DNA of 64,000 nt, taken from Phenylobacterium soli (GTDB taxonomy: Bacteria; Pseudomonadota; Alphaproteobacteria; Caulobacterales; Caulobacteraceae). The DNA lies in assembly GCF_003254475.1 (NCBI RefSeq), contig NZ_QFYQ01000001.1:2914001-2978000 (forward strand), read 5' to 3'. The notes below the pieces were generated by a model. It was not told the DNA's origin and made no database searches. It saw nothing but the letters and a program-made list of their open reading frames with translations. Positions 9,705-17,151 of this stretch are shown piece by piece; position 1 is the first letter of the stretch, and every line of letters begins with the position of its first letter. A program made the position numbers and the translations under genes.

Positions 9705-10592
9705 CTATTCCGGGTCCGGCCAGGGACCGCCGAGGCGGCAGCGTCGGACCCACCAGTCCGGCGCCATGGCCTCGATGCGCTGGGCCAGGGTCTCGGCCTC
9801 CAGGTCGCTGCGGCAGAGGGCGAAGCAGGTGCCGCCCGATCCCGAGACGCGGGCCAGCAGGGTCTCCGGCTCGCCCCTCAGGGTCTCGAGGACGTCACCG
9901 ACGGCCGGCGCCACCCGGATGGCGGCCGGCTCCAGGTCGTTGCGCTGCATGGACAGCCAGGCGGCCAACTCCACCACGTCCTCGAAGCGATCGGGTGCGG
10001 GCGGCGGCGTCACGTCGCCGAACGCGCCGCTCGCGTCATAGGCCTTGTAGACCTCGCCGGTCTGTACCGGGACCCTTGGATTGACCAGCACGGCTTCCAG
10101 CGTCGGCAGGGCCGGCGCCGGCGTCAGGCGCTCTCCGCGCCCCTCGGCCAGGACCGGACGCCCCCAGAGGCAGGCCGCGCCATCGGCGCCCAGGCTCTCG
10201 GCCACCATCTCCAGCCGATCCTCCGGCGCCTTCAGTCCGAGCTCGCGCAGCAACCGCAGCGTTGCGCCGGCGTCGGACGAACCGCCGCCGAGCCCCGCGG
10301 CCACCGGCAGGCGCTTGTCGAGGGAGATGCCGAACGGGGCTACCGGCCGCCGCGCCTCGGCGATCAGTCCGCGCGCCGCCCGCAGGACGAGATTGTTCCC
10401 CTCCCCCTCCAGGGCCGACGCGAAGGGACCAAGCACCGTCACCTCGAGCGCCTCGGCCTGATAGGCCATGACCACGTCGCCGATGTCGGCGAAGACCATG
10501 AGGCTGCAGATCGGGTGATAGCCGTCCGCCGCGGGCGGGCCCACGTGCAGGAACAGGTTCACCTTCGCCGGCGCGAACGCCGCCTTGGGCAT
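9705..10592 (-). CDS. ispE: 4-diphosphocytidyl-2-C-methyl-D-erythritol kinase
   Basis: This GHMP-family kinase phosphorylates CDP-methylerythritol in the MEP isoprenoid pathway. I start at the ATG at 10592 (295 residues), because FAPAKVNLFLHVGPPAADGYH is the conserved IspE N-terminus; a longer frame to 10709 would overlap the preceding gene. The ATP-binding GHMP motif is PVAAGLGGGSSDAGATLRLL, and the third motif is ARVSGSGGTCFAL near the C-terminus. Its ATG lies 2 bases after the stop of the TPR lipoprotein gene, so the two are co-transcribed. Confidence 0.95.
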   Translation of the reverse strand: MPKAAFAPAKVNLFLHVGPPAADGYHPICSLMVFADIGDVVMAYQAEALEVTVLGPFASALEGEGNNLVLRAARGLIAEARRPVAPFGISLDKRLPVAAGLGGGSSDAGATLRLLRELGLKAPEDRLEMVAESLGADGAACLWGRPVLAEGRGERLTPAPALPTLEAVLVNPRVPVQTGEVYKAYDASGAFGDVTPPPAPDRFEDVVELAAWLSMQRNDLEPAAIRVAPAVGDVLETLRGEPETLLARVSGSGGTCFALCRSDLEAETLAQRIEAMAPDWWVRRCRLGGPWPDPE

Positions 10593-10594
10593 GG

Positions 10595-12289
10595 CTATTC
10601 CCCGGCGATCTTGCGGGCGGGGCCGTCGGGACCGGCCGCCGAGGCGATCTTCGCCTCCGCATCGCCCTTGATCTTGGAATCGGGCTGCAGAGTCAGGACG
10701 CGCTTCCATTGGAACAGCGCCTCGTCCTTGCGCCCCACCTTCCAGTAGGCGTCGCCCAGGTGGTTGTTGATCTCCGGATCGCCGGCCTCGAGCTCGACGG
10801 CCTCCTCGAGCTTGTCGACGGCCTTCTTGTAATCGCCGAGCCGGTAGTAGGCCCAGCCCAGGCTGTCGACCATGGCCCCCGAGCGCGGATTGGCGGCGAC
10901 CGCCTTCTCGACCATGTCCATGGCTTCCTTGAGATGCTCGCCGCGGTCGATCCAGGAATAGCCGAGGTAGTTGAGCAGCTCCGGCTCCTCAGGCGCGGCT
11001 TGCAGCGCAGCCTTGAGGTCCTTCTCGCCTTCCGGCCAACGGCCGATCCGCTCATAGGCCACGCCGCGGGCGTAGAGCAGCCGCCAGTCCGGCGTCTTCG
11101 CCTCCTTGATCAGGCCGCTCAGGACCTCGGCGGATTCGGCATACTGCTCGTCGGCGCGGAGCAGGTCGGCGAGGGTCAGGCGTCCTTCCACGGATCCCGA
11201 GGCCGCCGCCGTGCGGGCGAGCTTCAGCGCGGTCTGCTTGTCGCCGGCGTTCTGATAGGTCCAGGCGAGCTTGGCCTGGGCCGAGGGGTACTGCACCGAA
11301 CCCGGCCGGGGCTTGGAATAGGCCTGTCGCGCGGCGGCCTGGTCGCCGGCGGAGGACATCAGGTCGCCGACCATCATCCAGGCCTCGTCGCGCGCTGGGT
11401 CGAGCTTGAGCGCCAGCCGCAGATAGGCCAGGGCGAACTGCGACTGCTTGGCCGTGGTCATCACCGCGGCGGGGGCCAACAGCGCTTGGGCCGCACCCTC
11501 CCGCAGGGTCGGCTGAGCCGGCGCCGGGCGGCCGGCGGCGGCGCGCTCGCGGGCGGCCTTCAGGGCCACGCTGGTCGGATCCTGGCCGAGGATGCTGTCG
11601 TACAGCGCGACGGCGTCGGCGCGGCGGCCCCTGCGCTCCAGGAACTCGCCATAGGCGATGACGGCGGTCTCGCTGCGGGCCGCGCCGCTCAGCACCGCCT
11701 TATAGTCCGTCTCGGCCTCGTCGTAGCGGCGGGCGCGCTCGTAGAGCTGCGCCTGGCCGAGCTGGCCGAAGTATTCGACGACGCGGTCGCCCCTCACCTG
11801 CGGTCGAACCAGCGAGCCGTCCAGGTCGCCGGCCTGGGCGGCCGCCCATGGCGCGAGCAGCGCGGCGGCGGAGCGGTGCGGGAAGGCGATCCCGTCGCCG
11901 GACAGCATGTTGTACGCATCCAGCCCGCGGCCATCCGCCAGGGCTTTCACCGCCACCGTCAGCTTGCCGAGCCGCTTGGCCGATTCGGAGGCGCTATCGC
12001 CGGTCGGCGCCAGGGCCGCGGCGCGATCGATGTCGCCGGCAAGCAGCGCCGCCGTGAACGCCTTCTCGGCGACCAGGGCCTCGCCCTCCCCGGCGCTGCG
12101 CGCCTGGTCGAAAAAGCGGGCGGCCTCGGCGCTGCGTCCCTCGTTGAGCGCCGCCTCGCCGGCCAGGAAGCGGCCATAGGGCGAGGCGATCGCCGGATCG
12201 GCGGCGGCTGCCGGCTCGGGACGCGCGCTGGCGCAGCCCCCGATCAGGACGACGGATGTGGCGGCGGTGAGGAGGAGACGGCGACGCAT
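10595..12289 (-). CDS. TPR-repeat outer-membrane-type lipoprotein
   Basis: I place the start at the ATG at 12289, giving 564 residues beginning MRRRLLLTAATSVVLIGGCA. LIGGC is a lipobox, so it is probably a lipid-anchored periplasmic protein. Multiple TPR units follow. The clearest are in the C-terminal half: PEEPELLNYLGYSWIDRGEH, then NPRSGAMVDSLGWAYYRLGD, then GDPEINNHLGDAYWKVGRKD. TPR arrays act as protein-interaction scaffolds; the exact partner is unknown. It sits between the ETF-QO gene and ispE, an arrangement I recall as common in Caulobacterales. Confidence 0.88.
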   Translation of the reverse strand: MRRRLLLTAATSVVLIGGCASARPEPAAAADPAIASPYGRFLAGEAALNEGRSAEAARFFDQARSAGEGEALVAEKAFTAALLAGDIDRAAALAPTGDSASESAKRLGKLTVAVKALADGRGLDAYNMLSGDGIAFPHRSAAALLAPWAAAQAGDLDGSLVRPQVRGDRVVEYFGQLGQAQLYERARRYDEAETDYKAVLSGAARSETAVIAYGEFLERRGRRADAVALYDSILGQDPTSVALKAARERAAAGRPAPAQPTLREGAAQALLAPAAVMTTAKQSQFALAYLRLALKLDPARDEAWMMVGDLMSSAGDQAAARQAYSKPRPGSVQYPSAQAKLAWTYQNAGDKQTALKLARTAAASGSVEGRLTLADLLRADEQYAESAEVLSGLIKEAKTPDWRLLYARGVAYERIGRWPEGEKDLKAALQAAPEEPELLNYLGYSWIDRGEHLKEAMDMVEKAVAANPRSGAMVDSLGWAYYRLGDYKKAVDKLEEAVELEAGDPEINNHLGDAYWKVGRKDEALFQWKRVLTLQPDSKIKGDAEAKIASAAGPDGPARKIAGE

Positions 12290-12343
12290 GGGCCGAGCTT
12301 CGATGTGAAAAGAGGCCGCCGCAAGGACGACCTCTCTCAAGGA

Positions 12344-14014
12344 TCACATATTCGGATAATTCGGCCCGTCGCCGCCCTGCGGCGTGGTCCAGGTGATGTT
12401 CTGCGACGGGTCCTTGATGTCGCAGGTCTTGCAGTGGACGCAGTTCTGGAAGTTGATCTGGAACCGCGGGTTCTGGCCATTGTCGTCGTAGAGAACCTCG
12501 TAGACGCCGGCCGGGCAGTAGAGGCGCGCGGGCTCTCCGTACTTGGGCAGGTTCACGCTGACCGGGATCGTCGGATCCTTCAGCTTGAGGTGCGCGGGCT
12601 GGTTCTCGTCGTGGTTCGTGCTCGACAGGAACACCGACGACAGCTTGTCGAACGACAGCACCCCGTCCGGCTTCGGATAGACGATCGGCTTGTAGTCCTT
12701 GGCCAGGCCCGTGGACGCCGCATCAGTCTTGCCGTGCTTCATGGTCCCGAAGAACGAGAAGCCGTTGAAGATGTTGGTCGTGTGCATGTCGACCATGGCG
12801 AGGAAGCCGCCGATGCTCGTGCCGTACTTGGAGAGCAGCGGCTTGCCGTTGCGGACCTTGCTCAGCTCCTTGCGGATCCAGGAGTGGTTCCAGGCGGTGT
12901 CGTACTCGACCAGCTCGTCGCCGGCGCGGCCGGCGGTGATCGCCTGGAAGGCCGCCTCGGCGGCCAGCATGCCGCTCTTGATGGCGATGTGGCTGCCCTT
13001 GATCCGCGGAACGTTGAGCATGCCGGCGCTGTCGCCCAGCAGGACGCCGCCCGGGAAGTAGAGTTTCGGCACCGACTGCAGGCCGCCCTCGGCGATGGCG
13101 CGCGCGCCATAGGCGATCCGCTTGCCGCCCGTGAGGTACTTGGCGATGTCGGGGTGGTGCTTGAAGCGCTGGAACTCGTCGAAGGGCGAGAGCCAGGGGT
13201 TCTTATAGTTTAGGTGCACCACGAAGCCGATGGCCACGTAGTTCTCGCCGAAGTGGTAGAGGAAGCTGCCGCCGCCGGTGTGCTCATCGAGGGGCCAGCC
13301 GGTGGTGTGCTGCACGAGGCCGGGCACGAACACCTCGTCCGGCACCTGCCACAGCTCCTTGATGCCGATGCCGAACTTCTCCGGCTCGCGGCCTTCGCCG
13401 AGGCCGTACTTGTCCTTCAGCACCTTGGCGATGGAGCCGCGCACGCCCTCGCCGATGAAGACGTACTTGCCCTTCAGCACGATGCCGGGCTCGTAGTTCG
13501 GGCCCGGATTGCCGTCCTTGTCGCGGCCGAACTCGCCAGCGACGACGCCGACCAGCTTGTCGCCCTCGAACACCGGCTGCGAGGCCGCCATGCCCGGATA
13601 GATCTCGACGCCCAGGCCCTCCGCCTGCTGGCCGAGCCAGCGGCAGACGTTGCCGAGCGAGGCGATGTAGTTGCCGTGGTTGTGCAGATAGCCCGGCATG
13701 GCGAAGGTCGGCAGCTCGAGGCTGCCCTGCGGCCCGAGCAGCATCCACTTGTCTTCGGTGACCGCGGTCTCAAGCGGCGCGCCGAGTTCCTTCCAGTTCG
13801 GATACAGCTCGGAGATGCCGATCGGGTCGATCACCGCGCCGGAGAGAATGTGCGCGCCGACCTCGGCGCCCTTCTCGAGCACCGCCACCGAAACGTCGGC
13901 GCCGGCCTCGGCGGCGAGTTGCTTGAGCCGGATCGCGGCGGACAGGCCCGACGGGCCGGCGCCGACGATGACGACGTCGTACTCCATGCTCTCGCGTTCG
14001 ACGTCTTCGCTCAT
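12344..14014 (-). CDS. Electron transfer flavoprotein-ubiquinone oxidoreductase
   Basis: The 556-residue membrane-associated flavoprotein passes electrons from ETF, reduced by acyl-CoA dehydrogenases, to ubiquinone. The N-terminal FAD dinucleotide fold is EYDVVIVGAGPSGLSAAIRL. The middle has LPTFAMPGYLHNHGNYI, GEGVRGSIAKVL and GGVLLGDSAGMLNVPRIKGS. The C-terminal 4Fe-4S cluster uses Cys500, Cys525, Cys528 and Cys531 (CVHCKTCDIKDPSQNITW). Length matches bacterial and mitochondrial ETF-QO. An acyl-CoA ligase (31118-32881) and an acyl-CoA dehydrogenase (52221-53633) elsewhere in the window fit the same metabolism. Confidence 0.96.
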   Translation of the reverse strand: MSEDVERESMEYDVVIVGAGPSGLSAAIRLKQLAAEAGADVSVAVLEKGAEVGAHILSGAVIDPIGISELYPNWKELGAPLETAVTEDKWMLLGPQGSLELPTFAMPGYLHNHGNYIASLGNVCRWLGQQAEGLGVEIYPGMAASQPVFEGDKLVGVVAGEFGRDKDGNPGPNYEPGIVLKGKYVFIGEGVRGSIAKVLKDKYGLGEGREPEKFGIGIKELWQVPDEVFVPGLVQHTTGWPLDEHTGGGSFLYHFGENYVAIGFVVHLNYKNPWLSPFDEFQRFKHHPDIAKYLTGGKRIAYGARAIAEGGLQSVPKLYFPGGVLLGDSAGMLNVPRIKGSHIAIKSGMLAAEAAFQAITAGRAGDELVEYDTAWNHSWIRKELSKVRNGKPLLSKYGTSIGGFLAMVDMHTTNIFNGFSFFGTMKHGKTDAASTGLAKDYKPIVYPKPDGVLSFDKLSSVFLSSTNHDENQPAHLKLKDPTIPVSVNLPKYGEPARLYCPAGVYEVLYDDNGQNPRFQINFQNCVHCKTCDIKDPSQNITWTTPQGGDGPNYPNM

Positions 14015-14176
14015 GTTCGCCCCAATGCTCCCTCGTGGCGCAGGCGAGCCATGCCTGCACGTTCGTCGGGGGTCTTATCGTGATGTCACACAGGGGCGGT
14101 CAAGCACTTACCCCACCGCGGGCGCGCGAGTGACGTGGGGAAAAGCTCTGTTGTGAAAGCGTTGGGACGCGGAAGA

Positions 14177-14401
14177 TCACTCGGCCAGCCGCAGCTCTGG
14201 GCCCGCCCGGCGCTCCGCGCAAACGCCGATCGCCAAGATTTGCTCGCCGCCGCCCCACAGTTCGACGCCGAGGTGATGCGAACTGGCGCGAAGAAGCGCG
14301 TCCGCCGCGCGGCGGGCGTCACCGAGGTTCGCCGCCGAAATCAGGTGCAGCGTCGGAACCGAATAGCGGTCGTCGTGGACGAACACCTCGTAGCCGTTCA
14401 T
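14177..14401 (-). CDS. Small conserved-looking protein, unknown function
   Basis: A GAGGAG ribosome site seven bases before the ATG at 14401 sets the start. The 74-residue product begins MNGYEVFVHDDRYSVPTLHL and continues with an ARRAADALLRASSHHLGVEL helix and a GGEQILAIGV strand. The beta/alpha/beta appearance suggests a small globular cytoplasmic protein. I do not recognise the family. It is followed by a low-GC intergenic region on its upstream side. Confidence 0.7.
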   Translation of the reverse strand: MNGYEVFVHDDRYSVPTLHLISAANLGDARRAADALLRASSHHLGVELWGGGEQILAIGVCAERRAGPELRLAE

Positions 14402-14747
14402 GTCGTCACTCCTCAATGAGAGGACGCCCCGGGGGCGAATTCGGCCCTAAGGAAAGCGCCGAAGCTCAAAAAATCGGCTAGACTTCGCCAAGCCCTGAGA
14501 CAGTCAGCTCTCTTTCCTGACGAGACTCAAGACATTTTATTATTTTATCCCGGCATACTGATTAGGCGCTTCGCCATTCTATACACGATGAGCGTCGGAC
14601 TAATTCTTATCGTCTTCGGCTTGACCAGCAGGCGGCTGCATCGGCGCAAAATGAGTAAGAAACTCCAATGGCGGCTCACGCGTTGCAGCCTTGCCATGAG
14701 CCCGCGCAGGGGGCCAGGAGTGGGATCAATTCGTCTGGAGGCCGTCG
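14402..14747. other. Intergenic region with a locally AT-rich core
   Basis: This 346-base region lies between the divergently read 74-residue protein gene and the RHH protein gene. Around 14527-14600 it is much richer in A/T than the surrounding genes, which suggests promoter DNA. A GANTC methylation-type site is at 14524-14528. The only open frame of note is the 55-codon one listed at 14588. Nothing else is recognisable. Confidence 0.4.
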
Positions 14748-14755
14748 ATGTCTGA
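14588..14755 (+). CDS. Possible 55-residue small protein (weak candidate)
   Basis: An ATG at 14588 opens a 55-codon frame beginning MSVGLILIVFGLTSRRLHRR, a short hydrophobic segment followed by a very basic region (KMSKKLQWRLTRCS). It would end inside the first codons of the RHH gene by an 8-base overlap, as in coupled genes. No good ribosome site is visible and the composition could be chance, so this is a weak call. Confidence 0.2.
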   Translation: MSVGLILIVFGLTSRRLHRRKMSKKLQWRLTRCSLAMSPRRGPGVGSIRLEAVDV

Positions 14756-14999
14756 CGTCAGCCGAGGAGAACGGCTGCAGATCATGCTGACCGAGGAGGA
14801 GCTGACTGCGCTCGACGACTGGCGGTTCGCCCGGCGAATGCCGAGCCGGGCGGCGGCCGTGCGCGAATTGCTGCGCCGGGGCCTCGCCGCCGAAGGCGCG
14901 CTGACGCTCGACGGCCGTACGCGCTCAAAGGATTTCGGCGTCGTCGAGGGAACCGGAGAGCCCGAAGGCCTCGACGGGCTGGACAGCGCCGAAGTCTGA
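14748..14999 (+). CDS. Ribbon-helix-helix (CopG/Arc-like) small protein
   Basis: A GGAGG site six bases upstream supports the ATG at 14748. The 83-residue protein has an N-terminal RHH fold: strand ERLQIMLTEEELTALDDWRF, then helix SRAAAVRELLRRGLAAEG, a pattern seen in CopG-like DNA-binding proteins and antitoxins. The C-terminus is acidic and probably flexible. No partner toxin gene is adjacent, so a stand-alone regulator is as likely as an antitoxin. A GC-rich hairpin separates it from the convergent RTX gene. Confidence 0.8.
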   Translation: MSDVSRGERLQIMLTEEELTALDDWRFARRMPSRAAAVRELLRRGLAAEGALTLDGRTRSKDFGVVEGTGEPEGLDGLDSAEV

Positions 15000-15007
15000 T
15001 CGCCCTG

Positions 15008-15031
15008 CCCGGGCGGCCTGCGCCGCCCGGG
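15008..15031. terminator. Perfect inverted repeat between convergent RHH and RTX genes
   Basis: CCCGGGCGGC and GCCGCCCGGG form a perfect 10-bp stem with a CTGC loop, centred between stops at 14999 and 15052. Neither side has a T-run, so it may be a weak bidirectional terminator or a transcript-end stabiliser. Confidence 0.5.
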
Positions 15032-15051
15032 AGAGCCAATGTAGCTAAGGT

Positions 15052-15732
15052 CTAGCCGAAGTCCCCGGGCGCGAGATCCGTGAGGGTCTTGCCCACCAGC
15101 ACCACGCCGGCGTCGACATGGTTGTTCGCGTGGGTGTCGGCGAAGACGATGACGTCGTTGCCAACCTCCACGGCGACCACATCCACGCCACCCGCGCCGA
15201 TGTCGTGCCGCGCCAGGGCGACCGCCGAGGCGTAGTCGCTGGCTGTGGCCGTCTCGAAATTGGCGTCGGTGACGTGCAGCTTGTGACCGAAGACGAGCTT
15301 GTCCTCACCGCTGGTGAAGTCGGTGATCTGGTCGAGCCGGTCGGCGGTCTTGCCCAGATGCCCCTCGCCCTTGATCACGAAGAGGTCGGCGCCATCGCCG
15401 CCGGTGAGCACATTGGCCCCCTCCCCGCCGGCCAGCGTGTCGTCGCCCGCGCCGCCGTCCAGGGTGTCCGCCCCGCCGTCGCCGCGCAGCACGTCGTTGC
15501 CGTCCAGGGCGGAGATGCTGTCCGCCCCGTCCTCCCCCTTGAGCACGTCGTCGCCGGCCGTCCCGGTGAGGGTCTGAGCGGCATGGTCCTCGCTTTCAGG
15601 CCCGCTGACGCTGTCGGCGCCGCTCGTCGAATGATCGTCCTCGACGTGCGTCGCGGTGATGGTGTCGTTTCCGCCGGTCGTCGAGGTCTGGGTCTCGTCG
15701 CCGTCGTCGGCGTGGCTGGAATGCTTGGACAA
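15052..15732 (-). CDS. RTX-type calcium-binding repeat protein, probably secreted by a type I system
   Basis: I place the start at the TTG at 15732 because GGGAGAGG lies just upstream; the frame extends to an ATG at 15819, but that would run through the divergent gene's upstream region. The product has an acidic, Thr-rich N-terminus and then tandem glycine/aspartate nonapeptides (GTAGDDVLKGEDGADSI, GNDVLRGDGGADTLDGG, AGDDTLAGGEGANVLTGG, DGADLFV), the Ca-binding beta-roll of RTX proteins. The C-terminal region (about 50 residues) would contain the uncleaved type I secretion signal. It has no enzymatic domain, so its role is unknown. The TolC gene at 39288 could supply the outer-membrane channel. 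Confidence 0.85.
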   Translation of the reverse strand: MSKHSSHADDGDETQTSTTGGNDTITATHVEDDHSTSGADSVSGPESEDHAAQTLTGTAGDDVLKGEDGADSISALDGNDVLRGDGGADTLDGGAGDDTLAGGEGANVLTGGDGADLFVIKGEGHLGKTADRLDQITDFTSGEDKLVFGHKLHVTDANFETATASDYASAVALARHDIGAGGVDVVAVEVGNDVIVFADTHANNHVDAGVVLVGKTLTDLAPGDFG

Positions 15733-15854
15733 ATGCCCTCTCCCTGATGATAGGGGACAGGCCTTGCGTGGCCGCCCCTCGAAACACCAACGTGCAAGCT
15801 TGGCTGTTTCATCCGACACGCGAGTCCGACGCGGCCGTCGTCAGGAGTTCATCG

Positions 15855-17090
15855 ATGCCTCGCCCCCTGCCCGAGACCGGCGTCGCCTGGGACGCCCTGA
15901 AGCCCCGGATGGCCGAGTACGCGAGCGGCGACGTACGCTGGCGCGAGGGGAAGACGGCCGTCTACGTGTTCAACGCCGGGCCCGAGATCGAGCGGGTGCA
16001 GAGGGAGGCCTACGCCCTCTTCCAGTCGGAGAACGGACTGGGCCCGGCCGCCTTCCCGAGCCTCAAGCGCATGGAAGAGGAAGTCGTCGGCTTCGGCCTC
16101 GAGCTGCTGCACGCCCCCGAGGGCGCGAGCGGCGTCATCACCTCCGGCGGCACCGATTCCATCACCATGGCCATGAAGGCCGCGCGCGACTATGCGCGGA
16201 AGGGAAAGTGCGTCTCGGGGCCCCTCAACATCGTCATCCCGCGGTCCGCCCACCCCGCGTTCGACAAGGCCGCGGCTTTGATGGAGATCGAGGTCCGGCG
16301 GATCGCGCTCAGGGACTACCTCGCCGACGCCGCGGCGATGGGCGCGGCGGCCGATGCGGCCACGGTGATGATCGTCGGCTCGGCGCCGAACTTCCCCTAC
16401 GGCCTGATCGACCCGATCGGCGAACTCTCGGAGCTCGCCCTGACGCGCGATCTGTGGCTGCACGTAGACGCCTGCGTCGGCGGCTACCTCGCGCCGTTCG
16501 TGCGCATGAACGGGGCCGACATCGCGCCCTTCGACTTCGCGCTGGCGGGCGTGCGCTCCATCTCGGCCGACCTGCACAAGTACGGCTACGCCGCCAAGGG
16601 GGCCTCGACCGTCTTCTTCCGCGCGCAGGCCCTGCAGCAGTTCATGGTGTTCGACTTCCAGGACTGGCCGGGCGGGCGGATGGTCACCCCAACCCTCGCC
16701 GGCACTCGTCCAGGCGGCGCGATCTCCGCGGCCTGGGCGGTGATGAACGTGCTGGGGGTCGCCGGCTATCGCGAAAAGCAGGCCCAGGTGGTCGCCGCGC
16801 GCGAGAAGATCCAGGCCGGCGCGGAGGCGCTCGGCTTCCAGGTGTTGGGTCGTCCGCAGCTCGGCCTGATGGCCTTCCGCCATCCGGACGCCGACGCCCT
16901 CGGCCTCTGGGCCAAGATGCGCGAGCGGGGCTGGTTCACCAGCCTGACCACCGAGCCCAGGAGCCTGCACCTGATGCTCTCGCCCTTCCACCTGCAGGTG
17001 GCGGACGCCTATCTCGCCGACCTTGCCTGGGCCCTCGCCGAGGTGAAGGGCGCGGCGGCCCCGGCCGGCGTCGAAGCCCGTTACTCCTGA
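15855..17090 (+). CDS. PLP-dependent lyase/decarboxylase of the sphingosine-1-phosphate lyase-like group
   Basis: An AGGAG site about eight bases upstream fixes the ATG at 15855; the product has 411 residues. The fold-type I PLP core is clear: GVITSGGTDSITMAMKAAR for phosphate binding, PRSAHPAFDKAA, WLHVDACVGGYLAPF with Asp205, and the PLP lysine Lys242 in SADLHKYGYAAKGAS. The SADxHKYGYxxKG motif is the signature of sphinganine-1-phosphate lyases more than of glutamate decarboxylases. In the family the enzyme cleaves long-chain-base phosphates to an aldehyde and phosphoethanolamine, which would fit a sphingolipid-containing caulobacter. Substrate is inferred. Confidence 0.85.
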   Translation: MPRPLPETGVAWDALKPRMAEYASGDVRWREGKTAVYVFNAGPEIERVQREAYALFQSENGLGPAAFPSLKRMEEEVVGFGLELLHAPEGASGVITSGGTDSITMAMKAARDYARKGKCVSGPLNIVIPRSAHPAFDKAAALMEIEVRRIALRDYLADAAAMGAAADAATVMIVGSAPNFPYGLIDPIGELSELALTRDLWLHVDACVGGYLAPFVRMNGADIAPFDFALAGVRSISADLHKYGYAAKGASTVFFRAQALQQFMVFDFQDWPGGRMVTPTLAGTRPGGAISAAWAVMNVLGVAGYREKQAQVVAAREKIQAGAEALGFQVLGRPQLGLMAFRHPDADALGLWAKMRERGWFTSLTTEPRSLHLMLSPFHLQVADAYLADLAWALAEVKGAAAPAGVEARYS

Positions 17091-17091
17091 C

Positions 17092-17122
17092 AAAAAAAGA
17101 GCCGCGCCCCGAGGGGCGCGGC
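17092..17122 (-). terminator. Intrinsic terminator of the TonB receptor gene
   Basis: On the minus strand GCCGCGCCCC pairs with GGGGCGCGGC around a tight loop, followed by TCTTTTTTT. It lies 30 bases past the stop at 17152 and just after the convergent PLP-enzyme stop at 17090. Confidence 0.85.
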
Positions 17123-17151
17123 CAGAAGCGAACGGGGAGGAAGTTCGTCGC

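Noticed and set aside
10709..13213. An 834-codon plus-strand open frame opposite the TPR lipoprotein and ETF-QO
   Set aside because: It spans a gene boundary on the opposite strand, matches no family, and has the composition of a codon-bias shadow.
14748..14999. Toxin-antitoxin pair with the RHH protein as antitoxin
   Set aside because: No recognisable toxin gene lies on either side; the only candidate is a weak 55-codon frame with no ribosome site.
15300..15590. Tandem DNA repeat or CRISPR-like array in the RTX gene
   Set aside because: The periodicity reflects coding for Gly/Asp nonapeptides; units vary and have no constant spacer/repeat structure.
15747..15854. Longer N-terminus for the PLP enzyme starting at 15747
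   Set aside because: It would overlap the start of the divergent RTX gene, and a well-placed AGGAG precedes the ATG at 15855.
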